A stretch of DNA of 64,000 nucleotides from Eucommia ulmoides (lineage: Eukaryota > Streptophyta > Magnoliopsida > Garryales > Eucommiaceae): assembly GCA_016647705.1 (NCBI GenBank), contig CM028329.1, positions 12,859,910 to 12,923,909 of the forward strand, written 5' to 3'. The notes under the pieces were generated by a model. That model saw nothing but the letters and a program-made list of their open reading frames with translations, did no database searches and was not told the origin of the DNA. Below, piece after piece: positions 35,954 through 47,239 of the stretch (positions are counted from its first letter, which is position 1; each line of letters opens with the position of its first letter). The translations under genes were made by a program, and so were the position numbers.

Positions 35954-36509
35954 TGTTGGTGCATAAAACTGGTAACATACCTTGAGTATGGTCAGGTCGG
36001 ATGACAGAGGTGAGTCCTATAGCTGAGGTGAAGTTGACGGTTGAAAAGTCCTCGAGTGAGTTGTCCTGAGTCAACCTGAAGAGATGACTTGCTGAAGTCT
36101 GCAGTCGTTACTATGCCCAGAGTCCTGCTCTTGAGTGTCCTATATCTACACATGTAACCTGGCCGAGGGTATCCCAAAAAACCCTTCTGGCGTAAGAATT
36201 AGATCTCTGGGGGAAAAAGGGTAATATGTTTTAACTTAGAGAAATTAAGCAGTAAGGTTCATTTCAAGTGTTTGAATAGTACATCAGAGCTCGATTAGAA
36301 AATTGAGCATTAGCTTGTGGTATTGATTTGTTCCAATATATATAGAAATGGAACCTGCATAGTAAAATTGCATAGTAATGGGCTTGGGCTTTTGGGCCCA
36401 TTTGGAGAAGCCTGTGGGCCTTTGTCAGGCCTGTGGATAAAATATTGGCGATAGTGGACACGAGGCTGGGGCCCAAGTACTGATTCAGTAAAGCCCAAAA
36501 ATACCATCA
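35954..36509 (-). mobile_element. LTR A (3' LTR of a minus-strand Tat-like element)
   Basis: On the minus strand it runs from TGATGGTATTTTTGGGC to GCACCAACA, 556 bp. Just upstream on that strand is a purine-rich tract (about 36510-36530, AGAGGGGCTACTA), so it is a 3' LTR. It pairs in inverted orientation with LTR E (43492-44053). CAATATATATAGAAATGG (36332) may be the TATA region. Confidence 0.7.
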
Positions 36510-37560
36510 TTAGTAGCCCCTCTAGCCCTGTGCGGCGAGGAAAGCGAGGCGGTTATGGATATTAATTTCTGGCTGAAACGGGTGCCCTGGAGCTGTGGTC
36601 GACATTTTTCTAGGAGTTAACTTTTTTTGAGGAGCTAATTTGATATAGGTCCTTATACGGCGGGGGTCCGGCTCAGGTAGCAAGGTAGGGCGACCCCGAA
36701 TTTCTTCAATTTTTTGAGAGACACTTTTTCAACACTTAGTCTTTTCTGATGGGCTAATTTGAGATAGGCTTTTATACGGCTGGGGTCTAGGGTCAGGTAG
36801 CACGGTAGGGTGACCCTGATTTTTTTTTTATTTTCTGGGCCACACACGTTCATCGCGAATAAGCCCAGAGCATGAACCGATATTCACTGTGGTGAAAATA
36901 GTGGCGTGCCCCCGTGGGTGCGTGTCCCGAGCAGACGGGGGGCCAAGAAGCACCCTTTAGGGCGCAGTAGGCCCAAGGGGTGTACTGCGCTAACAGGGGC
37001 GCAACATCCCCTTGGGAGCTGCTGGGCCCAAGGGCTGCTGGGTAAAAAGGGCCTAGCAGCCCCATAGGAATTATTGTGCCCTCAGGGGCGCAGCAACCCT
37101 AAGGGGGTCGGCTGGCCCTCGGCGGTGGTCGCCGGCCAACTTTTTTTTTTTGCATGAAGGAGGGAGCTGGGTGTAGGTCTCACACTTAGAAAATTTTAAA
37201 GGGAGAATTCGAGATAAGCCCTCATAGAACCGGGGTCAGGGGTCAGGTAGCACAGTAGGGTGATCCCAAATTTCTTCGATTTTCTGGGTGGCACTTCTCC
37301 TACACTTAGTTTTTTTTGAGGAACCAATTTAAGATAGGCCCCCATATCGCCGGGGTTTGGGGTCAGATAACACGGTAGGACGACCCCGAATTTCTTCGAT
37401 TTTCTAGGCGGCACTCGCGGACAACATTTTTGGAGAAGGTCACTACTTGGACTGTGGCGGCTAGGAGTAGCGCGGCAGGACGATTCCAATAGCCACCTAG
37501 ACCGTTCTGGCTAAGAGGAGTGCGGTAGGGCGATGTTTGTTGCCATATGGACCGTGCTAG
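36510..37560 (-). repeat. 119-120-bp repeats between polypurine tract and gag, A element
   Basis: Units at about 36631 and 36751, and at about 37203 and 37321, share AGATAGGCCCCCATA, GGGGTCNGGGGTCAGGTAGCAC and GGCGACCCCGAATTTCTTCG. On the element-sense strand the units read open as a 40-residue repeat (PCYLTxDP...AYLKLAPQK). 36850-37140 is a GC-rich spacer and 37430-37560 mirrors 43000-43140. Confidence 0.7.
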
Positions 37561-38440
37561 CTAGGAGGAGGGCGGTGCACGTTGAATATGATGGTTTCGG
37601 TAATGGGGCTTTAAGGCTGAATCCCTGGACGGTGCATTTAGGGAGGACCACCATGACAACTACCTACTACCTGCACTCTGATTTCTCCGTCGGCCCTGTT
37701 GGGATGAAGTTTTCAAAGACAGAGGACGGTGCAACGCACATAAGCACCGAGCATGGAGATACCAAGGAGGATAGTGCTGACAAGGGATCCCTTTAGGACT
37801 GCGAGATTGACGCTACTCCTTGCACGGATGCCCTTCAAATCGAGGGTGGAAAGGACTGAGCTTGAATCATCGCTTCTTCAGTACTTAGGATTCTATAAAC
37901 TCATTTTCACTTATTCTTGTTTTTTTTGCACGCGAGCATGTAAGCTTCTGAGCGGCATAACCAGGGTACTTCGGAGTCTACTATTTCCTCCCAATGTTTT
38001 TGCCAAGTCAGTTTCTGCTTGGTTTTGATTCCAAAGTTGTAAAATTTTGAAAACTTTTGTTGAAAAAACTTCTCGTCTAACTACTCGTCCTTGCCCCCAC
38101 TAGCCTCCCAGTCCGGGACACGAGTTGACTACAAGGAAATCATGTCATGAACTTAGGATGAGGGTTTCCTAGGGTGCCTGGTCTTCTTGGTCCGCAGGGA
38201 CGCAACACGAATGTTGGTCCGTCGTGGCCAATCATCAGGGAGTTTTCCGTAGCCAGGCCCATTCAAGAATCATTTCAGGTTATCTTCATTTAGTCCATGT
38301 AGAAGCGCCTTTCCTTGTAGAACGTTGGACTTATAGTCAACTGGTGGGGAGAAGTACTTAGCTGCAAGCCCTCAGACCCGATCAATGCTTCGCTCTTGGT
38401 CTTTTCCTGGGTTCGGACTATTGACTTTCGGAGAGGTTTT
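37561..38440. other. Tat-like non-coding interior
   Basis: No domain found. 37880-38100 resembles the non-coding 3' regions of Tat-like elements by composition only. ORFs 37533-37796 and 37753-38028 (+) show no motif. Confidence 0.35.
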
Positions 38441-38442
38441 GG

Positions 38443-38830
38443 TTGTCACTATCAACGTTGAGCATCAGGATGAGGGACAAAGGTTTAAACCAAGCCAAAG
38501 GCTCGAGAAGATTACAAATTGAAAGGAGGTTTAAACCCTTGCCCAGAGACAGGAGGCCACTTCCTTCTCCAAGGCGTCACCAACCAGAGTTCACCCCACT
38601 CACGACCTCGGTGGCCGCCATCTTCACAGAAAACTCAGGGCATAACTTTTTTCCTCCTCCGTTGTCCCCGATAGGGGGCCTGGTTGGGAGGTCGATGACC
38701 GAGTACTGTGAGTTACATCAAGGCCGAGACCACTCCACAAATAACTGCTTCCAGCTCCGGTAGGAGATTCAGGCTCTTATCCAAAAGGGTTATCTTGGGA
38801 ACTATGTCCGGAGAGGATGCTTGGAGCACC
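38443..38830 (+). pseudogene. Tat-like gag fragment with intact CHHC knuckle
   Basis: Plus-strand reading closely related to the minus-strand gag at 45497-45796: shared SRRLQ, RHQPEFTPL, FFPPPL and GRSMTEYC. The zinc site C-x2-H-x4-H-x4-C (about 38710-38754) is complete, unlike in the TR-GAG copy. The frame stops at 38761 but similarity continues (EIQAL, YLGNYVRRG). It is on the opposite strand to LTRs A, B, C and D. Confidence 0.7.
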
Positions 38831-39310
38831 TTAAATAGGGATGAATCGCATGGAGAGCCTCGAGCCTAGAGAAGAAGGAGAAATCGCAACCGTCCACCGC
38901 CCTGGGGGCCTGAGGCCGGTGATGGTCACCAATGCGTGAATGGTGAAATTAATATCTTCTATGGTGGATTCAGCCCTGGGGGAGTATAGAGTCACCAGGG
39001 TCACTTGTCCGAACACATACGATCTTGAAATAGAAGAAGATGTGCCACTCAGGCACCCGTGAGACATTAGCCAGTTAAAGAGCAACTTCTGTAGGGAAGA
39101 TGCACCTTTGTAAAATAATTTCCAGTTTGTATAAAGTGTTGCAGTTTTACTTATCGAAATAAAGGTGTTTTGTATAAATGTGCCTTGTGTGAACTCTTCA
39201 CTAAACGGCATCCCGACCCCCAGGATCCCCCAGTCAGGCAGAAGATGAGAAAGTTCCATCCTGAGCACCAGAAAATATTCAATGAGGTATAGTTAGACTC
39301 CTACTAGAGA
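38831..39310 (+). pseudogene. Region after gag, probably Tat-like gag-protease junction
   Basis: Plus-frame pieces (VMVTNA, ISSMVDSALGEY, VTRVTCPNTYDLEIEED) resemble the linker between gag and protease in plant gypsy elements. No protease active site is seen. The long minus ORF here (38831-39268) is the antisense shadow. Confidence 0.35.
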
Positions 39311-39317
39311 GAGGTTT

Positions 39318-39660
39318 ACTTTCGTGGAGGAAGTCTTGGGTGAAGTAGTGCCCAGACACTTTGCATGCTCCCAGATGAACCACTACGATAGAATCTCACC
39401 GTTTTGTTACTGTTTGTCGAACTCTAAGGAGAAGGCCCTTCGACATTCATTCAGGCTCTGTCCGATCGGGCTTATGGCGAGCTTAGCAATTCGTTTTCTC
39501 CCAGCCCTATAGGCTAAAGAGCTATTTGTCAAGGCAATCCAGCTCCATGAAAATTTGTTAGAACTTCTTTGGCAATGACTAAGTATTAAGTTCTACCAAG
39601 GCTAAGAACATGCCTCAGATGAGTGCTCTAAGTCGAGATGCAAGCACAACTCAAAGGTGA
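39318..39660 (+). pseudogene. Second Tat-like gag fragment
   Basis: VEEVLGEVVPRHFACSQMNHYD (39324-39390) corresponds to VDEVLEEVAPRHITQPQMSPYD in the gag at 46395-46455. The rest has lost the match. It lies downstream of the C-terminal gag piece at 38443 although it is N-terminal in gag, so the order is scrambled. Confidence 0.5.
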
Positions 39661-39699
39661 AGACTGAGTAACCATCCATCCCACCAGAGATGGAGACGA

Positions 39700-40175
39700 G
39701 CGCCCTCCAACCTATCCCCAAGTGAGGCTCAAAGACAGAGACGAGCAACCCTCCATACCACTAGAGAAGGAGATGAGCGCTCTCCAGCCTGTCTCTAACA
39801 ATGGTGCTCTAACCCCCTGAGTTACGTTTAAGCTCCAGCGTCACGAGCGATTTTTCTCAACGGCATTTCGACCCCCCGAGTCGCAGATGATTCTCCAGAT
39901 ACGCATCCCGACTCTCGGCATTGTGAGTGATTCTCCACGGTTGCATTCCGACCCTCTGAGTCATGGATGATTCTCCAGATTCGCATCTCGACTCTCGGCG
40001 TCATGGATAATTCTCCACGGTTACATTCCGACCGGCTTCGGCGTCATGAGTGATTCTCCTCAACCGCACTCCCTCAGTGCCAAGCGACCGACACCGTTCA
40101 GTCGTGCTATTCTTAGCCGGTAGGGTCCAGATGACGACTGACACCGCCCAGCCGTGCTACTCCTGGCCGACAGAG
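39700..40175 (+). repeat. Cluster of diverged minisatellites
   Basis: Three kinds lie side by side: GAGACGAGCRCYCTCCARCC units (39700-39800), four to five units of about 60 bp built on GTGATTCTCCACGGTTGCAT (39835-40060), and two units of about 65 bp with CGACTGACACCGCYCAGYCG (40085-40170). Confidence 0.7.
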
Positions 40176-40240
40176 CACGAATGGGAGTCAATCTCAAATT
40201 CTTCCCTCAAAAGCTTCAAGGGGTGCAAAGTAGAAAGTTA

Positions 40241-40368
40241 GGCCCCGTTTGGTAACCATTTCCATCCCGCGATTCTACTCCCAAAAAGAAAACAAAATTC
40301 CCATCCCATCCCATCCCATTCCCATCCTACTGCTAGAATGGAAACAGAAACGGTTACCAAACGCCACC
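40241..40368. mobile_element. 128-bp PIF/Harbinger-like MITE
   Basis: Ends GGCCCCGTTTGGTAACC and (complement) GGTGGCGTTTGGTAACC, flanked by TTA at 40238-40240 and 40369-40371. Same terminal family as 31059-31554. Confidence 0.8.
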
Positions 40369-40429
40369 TTAACTAACAACTCCAAGAATTTTAAAAATTT
40401 CTAAGTGTGAGAGATGATTCATGCTCATC

Positions 40430-41052
40430 TCTCTATACTCTATACTTCATACTCCAAGCTCTATGATCCCCCCTTCTTGCTACCCCCTCTCCCCCTCCTT
40501 CCCTCCCAAAAATAAAAAATAAAAAAATTGGAGGGGGCAAGCCAAGGGGTTGCGCCCGACCTTGGGGGCCCAATTGGTCCCAAGGTACTGGTTAGCCCAA
40601 CAGATGCCGACCCTAGTTGGGCCATCGCCCCCTGCACGGCGACTGTCGGCGAGCTCCTAGCCACTCACCGCTTGCCCTCCTTGGGGCACGCTTCCATTTT
40701 TTTTTCCACAGTAAAGGTTTGTCCGTGCTTAGGGTTTGTTCACGATGAACATGTCGCCTTGAAAATTGAAAATATTCAGGGCCGCCCTGCCATACTACCT
40801 GATCCTGGACCCCGACTGTATGGGAGCCTATTTCAAATTAGCTTCTCTAAAAAAGTTCAACTCTTGAAAAATTGTCGTCCTGAAAATCGAAGAAATTTCG
40901 GGTGGTCCTACGATGCTACTCGAGCCCGAACCCCTACCATATGGAGACCTATTTTGAATAAGCTCATCAAGAAAAAATTCTCTCTCGAAAAAATGTCGTT
41001 CAGAGGTGTCGGCTACGGTACTGCACGCCGTAGCCGAGACACAGCTCAGAGG
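40430..41052 (+). repeat. Tat-like repeat units in plus orientation
   Basis: 40780-41000 contains two 119-bp-type units reading in the same direction as E (GGGCCGCCCTGCCATACTACCTG and on). A C-rich tract lies at 40466-40505. The plus ORF 40528-41106 runs through the repeats and is not a gene. Confidence 0.55.
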
Positions 41053-41847
41053 TCAACAAGTAAACTAGTACACACATCGCGTATGGTCCAGTCGGATGAC
41101 AGGTGAGTCTTCTTGCTGAGGTGGAGTTGTTGGTTGAAAATTCCTCGAGTGAGATGTACTAGGTCCTAGGAAGACTGACCTTCTGTATCCAGAATCTTGC
41201 TCCTCAGTGAGTGTACCTGTAGAAGGCTCAGACCGAGATTTGTCCCAGTGAAACCCTTCCGGTGTAGTAATCAGTACTCAGAGAGAAAATGTACCATAAT
41301 GCAGCAAGTAAATAAATGAACTCGCACGTAATATAAAGCGTATTCAAGCGTACCTCAGGCTTACATAACCCGATATATATAGGAGTTGGAGATGATTAGT
41401 CGGGCCTAAACACAGTTAATTAGTCGAAACCCTGTGTTTAGCCGATAATCTGGGACGTTTAGGAGATAATCGTTGGGCTTGGGCTTTTGGGCCCATTTGG
41501 CAAAGCCCGCGGGCCTTTGTCAGGTCTGTGGCAGTGAGCTGGTGGAGGAGAGCGGAGATATGTGGAATCCTGAAAAAGAAACAAGGTAGAAGGGGGAGCC
41601 GGTCGAAGTGAACGGCTGAGTCCTTGAAATTAATTGTTCAGGGCACGACGCAAAGCTCAGAACGGTACATCCCTACTGGGCTCCTCGCTCCTCCCTGGAT
41701 ACAAATGAGGTTCTAAGGAGAAGTCGTGGTCGGCGTATGATACAGCATGGCATTGTGGATTTCGGAATGCGTGCATGTCACTATGACGACGGACACGTGG
41801 CTAGGTCCCAAGTGCTGACTCAGGGGTGCCCAAAAATACCCTCATCA
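41053..41847 (-). mobile_element. LTR B (3' LTR of a minus-strand Tat-like element)
   Basis: 795 bp, same subtype as LTRs C and D, from TGATGAGGGTATTTTTGGGC (minus-strand start) to the degenerate GTAAACTAGTACACAC end. The adjacent CTAAAAGGCAAC on that strand is a polypurine-like tract, so it is a 3' LTR. A piece including this junction is duplicated to the right. Confidence 0.7.
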
Positions 41848-42336
41848 GTTGCCTTTTAGCCCTGTGTGGCGAGGGAAGCGAGGCGGTCAAGGATATCAAT
41901 TTTTAGATGAAACGGGCGTCCTGGAGATTTCGAAACGTGAGAAACACCTCTGATCGACATTTTTTCAAAAGTTAGTTTTTTCCTGAGGAGCTTATTCGAA
42001 ATAGGCCTCCATATGGTTGGGCTTCGGGAGAAGTCGTGGTTGGTGTATGATACAGCGTGGCATTGTAGATTTCAGAATGCGTACCTATCACTACGACAAT
42101 AGACATGTGGCTAGGTCCCAAGTGCTGACTCAAAGGTACCCAAAAATACCCTTATCAATTGCCTTCTAGCCCTGTGCGGCAAGGGAAGCGAGACGGTCAG
42201 GGATATCAATTTTTGGATGGAACGGGCGTCTTGGAGATTTCGAAGCGTGAGAAACACCTCTGATCGACATTTTTCCAAGAGTTAGTTTTTTCTTAAGGAG
42301 CTTATTTGAAATAGGCCTCCATACGGTTCGGGTTCG
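41717..42336 (-). repeat. 310-bp tandem duplication across the LTR B / polypurine junction
   Basis: GGAGAAGTCGTGGTCGGCG (41717) to CGGTTGGGCTTC (42025) recurs from 42027 with a few per cent difference. It takes in the 5' end of the LTR, the polypurine tract and the first internal bases. Confidence 0.85.
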
Positions 42337-42640
42337 GGGTTAGGTAGCACGGTAGGGCAACCCCAAATTTCTTCGATTTTCAGGACGACAATTTTTTAAG
42401 AGTTGACTTTTTCTAGGAAGCGAATTTAAAATAGGCCCCCATATGGTCAGGGTCTAGGGTCAAGTAGCACGACAAGGCGACTCCAAATTTTTTCGATTTT
42501 TAGGGCATCGTTTTTCCCGCAGTTAGTTTTTTCTGATGAGCTAATTAGAAATAGGCTACCCTACGGCCGGGGTCCGGGGTTAGGTAGCATGGCAGGGCGG
42601 TCCCATATTTTTTTTTTTTACACTTTCAAGGCGACACACG
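42290..42640 (-). repeat. 119-bp repeats of the B element
   Basis: Three units beginning near 42297, 42416 and 42535, each with AAATAGGCYNCCATAYGG and GGTAGCACGGYAGGGCRACCCC. Same family as in the A, C-D and E elements. Confidence 0.75.
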
Positions 42641-42779
42641 TTCACCTTGAACAAGCCTTGAGCATGGACTAGCCTTCACCGTGGAAACAATTGAGGCGAG
42701 CCCCAGGGGAGTACGCGCCGCAAATGGGTAAAAGAGTGAGGCGATGCGCCCCCCATTCAAAATGAGAGTTTCAATCTAC

Positions 42780-43033
42780 TACCGGAGCTGGAAGCAGTTC
42801 TATGTGGAGTGGCCTCAATCTTAGTGGAACTTACAATACTCGGTCATCGACCTCCCAATCGGTCTTCCTCTCGGGGCGGCGGAGGAGGGAAGAAGTCCTG
42901 CCCTAATTTTTCTGCGAATACAGTGGCTACCGAGGCTGTGAGCAGAGTGAAATCTGGTTGGGGACGCCCTAGAAAAAGAAGTGACCTCCTGTCTCCGCGC
43001 TAATCCTAGCCTGCATGGTCCAGATGGAGACAT
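42780..43033 (-). pseudogene. Tat-like gag C-terminal fragment, B element
   Basis: Minus-strand reading SPTRFHSAHSLGSH...GRPIGRSMTEYCKFH, colinear with 45700-45560. It is cut at 43033, where plus-oriented sequence of the E element begins. Confidence 0.6.
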
Positions 43034-43491
43034 ACATCGCCTTGCTGCACTCTTCCTAGCCAGAACGGTCTAGGTAGCTATTGGAATTGCCTTGCCGCGC
43101 TACTCCTACCCAGCACGATCTAAGTAGTGACCTTCTCCAAAAATGTAGTCTGGGAGTGTCGCCTAGAAAATCGAAGAAATTCAGGGTCAACCTACCGTGC
43201 TACTTGACCTTGGACCCTGGCCGTATGGAAGGCTATCTCAAATTAGCCCCTCAGAAAAGACTAAGTGTTGAAAAAGTGTCACCCATAAAATTGAAGAAAT
43301 TCGGGGTCGCCATACCGTACTACTTGACCCCGGATCTCGGCTGTATGGGGACCTATATCAAATTAGCTCCTCAGAAAAAGTTAACTCCTAGAAAAATGTC
43401 GACCACAACTCTGGGACACCCGTTTCAGCCAGAAATTGATATCCCTAATCGTTTCACTTCCCTCACCACACAGGGTTAGGGGGGCTACTAA
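43034..43491 (+). repeat. 119-120-bp repeats and polypurine tract of the E element
   Basis: Two to three units (43150-43400) mirror 36630-37420 and are followed by TTAGGGGGGCTACTA (about 43476-43490), a polypurine tract before LTR E. An ORF of 132 codons (43081-43479) reads through two 40-residue repeats in element sense. Confidence 0.7.
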
Positions 43492-44053
43492 TGACGATAT
43501 TTTTGGGCTTTACCGAATCAGTACTTGGGCCCCGGCCCCGTGTCCACTATCGCCAACATTTTATCCACAGGCTTGACAAAGGCCCACCGGCTTCTCCAAA
43601 TGGGCCCAAAAGCCTAAGCCCATTACTATGCAATTTTACTATGCTGGTTCTATTTCTATAAATACTGGAACGAATCAATGTCACAAACTAATGCTCAATT
43701 TTCTAATCGAGCTCTGGTGTACTATTCAAACACTTGAAACGAACCTTACTGCTTAATTTCTCTAAGTTAAAGCATATTACCTTTCCCCCCCCTCCCCGAG
43801 ATCTAATTCTCATGCCGGAGAGGTTTTCTGGGATACCCCCGGCCAGGTTACATGTGCAAATATAGGACGCTTCGGAGCAAGACTCTGGGCACACAGCAAG
43901 GACTGCGGACTTCAGCAAGTTAGCCCTTCAGGTTGACCCAGGACAACTCATGTGAGGACTTTTCAACCGTCGACTTTACCTTAGCTATAGGACTCACATC
44001 TATCATCCGACCGGACCATATTCGAGGTGTGTTTCCAATTTTATGCACCAACA
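43492..44053 (+). mobile_element. LTR E (3' LTR of a plus-strand Tat-like element)
   Basis: 562 bp from TGACGATATTTTTGGGC to GCACCAACA. Reverse complement of LTR A, with matching interior blocks (GGGCCCAAAAGCC, TCACAAACTAATGCTCAATT). Confidence 0.75.
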
Positions 44054-44403
44054 GTATCTTATCCAACTAAGTTCAATCAAAATTTATGTCCGAATGCTTT
44101 ATTTTATTTTGAAATTTCCTCTAAAAAAAATCTCTGTGTTTTTATTTTTGTTTTTTTTAATAAACCGATTTTTTTATATTTTTAAAAATAAATATTCTTT
44201 TTAGAAAATAAGAAAAAACTTTTTTCTATTTTTTATTTAAAATAAACTGTAAAACAATTTTTTTTATATTTCGTTTTTTTTAAACCGAATTTTTTTTATA
44301 ATTTTTTTTAAATAAAATGAAAATTAAAAAAAGAAAACATTTTCTTTTCTTTTTATTATTATTTTTTTTGAATTTTTTTTTTTAATAAAAATGAAAAATA
44401 TTT
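44054..44403. other. A/T-rich low-complexity DNA
   Basis: Oligo-T and oligo-A runs without ORFs. Similar DNA resumes at 48033, as expected if the element between was inserted here. Confidence 0.6.
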
Positions 44404-45194
44404 TGTTGGTGCGTAAAACTGGTACATATCTCGAGTATGATTCAGTCGGATGACGGATGAGTCCTCTTGCTGAGATGGAGTCGTCGGTTGAAAATTCATA
44501 GGGTGAGATATGTTGAGTCCTGGTAGGACTAACTTGCTGTGCTTAGAGTCCTACTCCTAAGGGAGTGTACCTACAAAAGGCTCAGACCAGGATTTCTCCT
44601 AGTGAAGCGCCATCGGCGTGGTAATCAGTACTCAAAGAGAAAATGTATAGAATGTAGCAAGTAAATAAATGAACACAAAGTACTCGCGCATAATGTAAAA
44701 CGTACATCGGGCTTGTATAGCCCCCGATATATATAGGAGTTGGAAAGTTGGGCCTAAACACAATTAATTAGTCGAAATCCTGTGTTTAACCGATAATCCG
44801 GAGCATTTAGGAGATAACCGCTGGGCTTGGGCTTTTGGGCCCATTTGCAAAGCCTATAGTCATTCGCCAGGCTTGTGATGGTAAGCTAGTGGAGGAAAAC
44901 AGAGATTCGTGGAGTCCTGGAGAAGAAACGAGCTAGAAGAGATAGTTGGTCGAGGTAAATGACTGAGTCCCTAAAATTGATCGTCCAAGGCATAGCGCAG
45001 AGCTCAAAACAGGACGTCCCTGCGTGGCTCCTCGCTCATTCTTAGGCGCAAATAAGATTCTAGAGAGGAGTCGTGGTCGGCGTATGCTCTAGCATGGCAT
45101 TGTGGATTCCAAAATGCGTCTCTGTCATTATAAGGATAGACACGTGGCTAGGTCCCAAGTGCTGACTCAAAGGTGCCCAAAAATACTTTTCTCT
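44404..45194 (-). repeat. LTR C (3' LTR of the TR-GAG element)
   Basis: 791 bp, ending TGTTGGTGCGTAAAACTGG on the left (plus-strand view). On the minus strand it is preceded by GGCTAGGGGGCAAC, a polypurine tract (45195-45208). Confidence 0.75.
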
Positions 45195-45299
45195 GTTGCC
45201 CCCTAGCCTTGTGCAGTGAGGGAAGCGAGACAATCAGGGATATCAATTCCTGGATGGAACGGGTGTCCTCGAGACTTCGAAGTGTGATTAACACCTCTC

Positions 45300-45545
45300 G
45301 TCGACATTTTTTTCAGAGTTAGTTTTTTCCTGAGGAACTTATTCGAAATAGACCCCCAAACGGTCGGGATCCGAGGTCAGGTAGCACGGTAGGGTGACCC
45401 CGAATTTTTTCAATTTTTTGGACGACAATTTTTCAAGAGTTGACTTTTTCTGAGGAGCGAATTTAAAATAGGCCCCCATATGGTCAGGGTCCTGGGTCAG
45501 GTAACACGGCAGGGCGACCCCAAATTTTTACGATATTCAGGGCAA
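45300..45545 (-). repeat. 119-bp repeats of the TR-GAG element
   Basis: Two units at about 45331 and 45450, same consensus as elsewhere in this nest. The gag reading frame ends inside the second unit. Confidence 0.75.
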
Positions 45546-47114
45546 CAAACGTTCAATGCGGACAAGCCTTGAGCTTCAATCTCTTGCTGGAGTTGGAAGC
45601 AGCTTTCTATGGAGCGACCTCGGTCTTGGTGGAACTCACAGTACTCGGTCATCGACCTCCCAACCGGTCTTCCTCTCTGGGGCGGCGGAGGAGGAAAAAA
45701 GTCATGCCCACAGTTTTCTGCGAAGACGGTGGCCACCAAGGCCGTGAGCGGAGTGAACTCTAGTTGGTGATGCCGTGGAGGAAGAAGTGGCCTCATGTCT
45801 CCAGGCAGGGGTCTGAACTTCTCTTCAGTTTGTAATCTTCTCGAGCCTTGGGCTTGATTCGAACCTCAATTCCTTGGTTCTCTCAGCAGGTTTGCTCTTT
45901 CCCGCTCTCTCCTAGTTGCAACACAGAGGTCAATATCATGGAATCTAGTCCCACGGTCTAGAGCTTGATCGAGAGTGGGAGCAAGGTTGGAGCAGAGGTC
46001 ATAGGACAATCTCTGATGCCGGAACCCGTCAACAAAGGCATTTAGTGCAATAGCCTCAAAAAGGTCGTCGCACATATTTGCTTCTTGATTGAAACGCTCA
46101 ACGTAATCTCCCAAAGATTCAGTGGGCTCCTGCCGAAGAGTGAGGATATGAGCCACAGTCCTAGGCTTCCGCCGAGAGCAGCTGAAACGAGTCAGGAACA
46201 ACTACTCTAGTTCCCTAAAGGTGCAGATAGACGCTGGCCTCAACTCTGGAACCACGTTCTTGCTGCACCTGTGAGGGTGATGGGAAAGGCTCTGCATCGC
46301 AATGCTACAGAAACCACTTGCATGTCCATATGAGACTTGAATATAGATAGGTGGTCAACAGGATCTAACGTCCCATCATACGGACTCATCTGAGGTTGAG
46401 TAATGTGCCTCGGTGCTACTTCTTCCAGAACCTCATCCACAAAAGGAGAACTTACCTCTGGAATAACACCCGGTCCTATCTGACCTCCTTGCACCTCCTG
46501 GAGATGGTCTTCCATGTTGTCTAGGCGACGTTCCACAACCTCCCCTGCTCGGGGTTTTCCCTGTATCCAACTGCCCGCAGCTCAGGCCGTAGGGTAATGG
46601 GAGGGAGGTAAGTAAGAACCAACTTCATGCTCACGCTGACCTCTACGATCGGACCTGGTTGACCGATGAAGAGCTCTACCATTAGGGGACACCGACATAT
46701 CCCTTGGCCCAAATTTGTATGGCGAATGAGGTGGAGATCTCGACATTGCTGGGGAGGCCCTCTCCTGTCCTGCAAACTCAGGGTTACGGGGCGGATGGCG
46801 GGCCTCGAGCTCTTGCCCATTCGAAATGTCCATGAAAACATCGCAGTCTTGAGGTGGCTCCTGGGGCGCTACAGTATGGAGAGTTGGTCCATCCTGAACA
46901 GGAAGCAGCGGTAAGTGCTCGAGGAGAAGCTGTATACAGGACTTGAACTCTTGCATTTGGCGTTCAAGGAGAACAACTCGGGATGCCTCCACGACTCCCA
47001 AGGTCTGTCTCGTAGCCCCAGGTGGCAGAGTTGATGGTCCTGCTTAGTCCTGGGGAGGGCAGTTATCCTCGTTTTTGTGGGAGCTGGAGGGTTTGCCCTT
47101 AGAGTCCTCAACAT
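45497..47114 (-). pseudogene. Tat-like gag polyprotein, nearly intact
   Basis: About 530 codons with only a few lesions that I see: a stop near 46582, a single-base frameshift near 46240, and a stop near 45866. The order is a Pro/Ser/Arg-rich N-terminal part, a coiled segment (MERRLDNMEDHLQEVQ, 46536), a retrotransposon gag core (PYDGTLDPVDHL, AARTWFQS, FSCSRRKPRTVAHI, QEPTESLGDYVERF), and a C-terminal zinc site. That site reads C-x2-H-x4-R-x4-C: the second His is Arg, whereas the copy at 38.7 kb keeps His. Gag would form the particle that packages the element's RNA. Confidence 0.8.
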
Positions 47115-47221
47115 ATCTTCTCTTTCTCCTATTTCGGGTCTGTCCGTCCGACCAGACCTTATGATCGTCCAGGCTCAACCGAGCAGAGGGTAATGATCAA
47201 GGGAATACTTTTTGCACATTC

Positions 47222-47239
47222 CCACAGGCGGCGCCAAAC
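47222..47239 (-). other. Primer-binding site of the TR-GAG element
   Basis: The minus strand reads TTTGGCGCCGCCTGTGGG directly after LTR D. TTGGCGCCG-type primer sites are common in plant Tat/Ogre-like elements. Confidence 0.7.

Noticed and set aside
38831..39268. 145-codon minus-strand ORF
   Set aside because: Lies opposite the plus-strand gag-protease region. No recognisable domain.
40528..41106. 192-codon plus-strand ORF
   Set aside because: Reads through Tat-like non-coding repeats and into LTR B.
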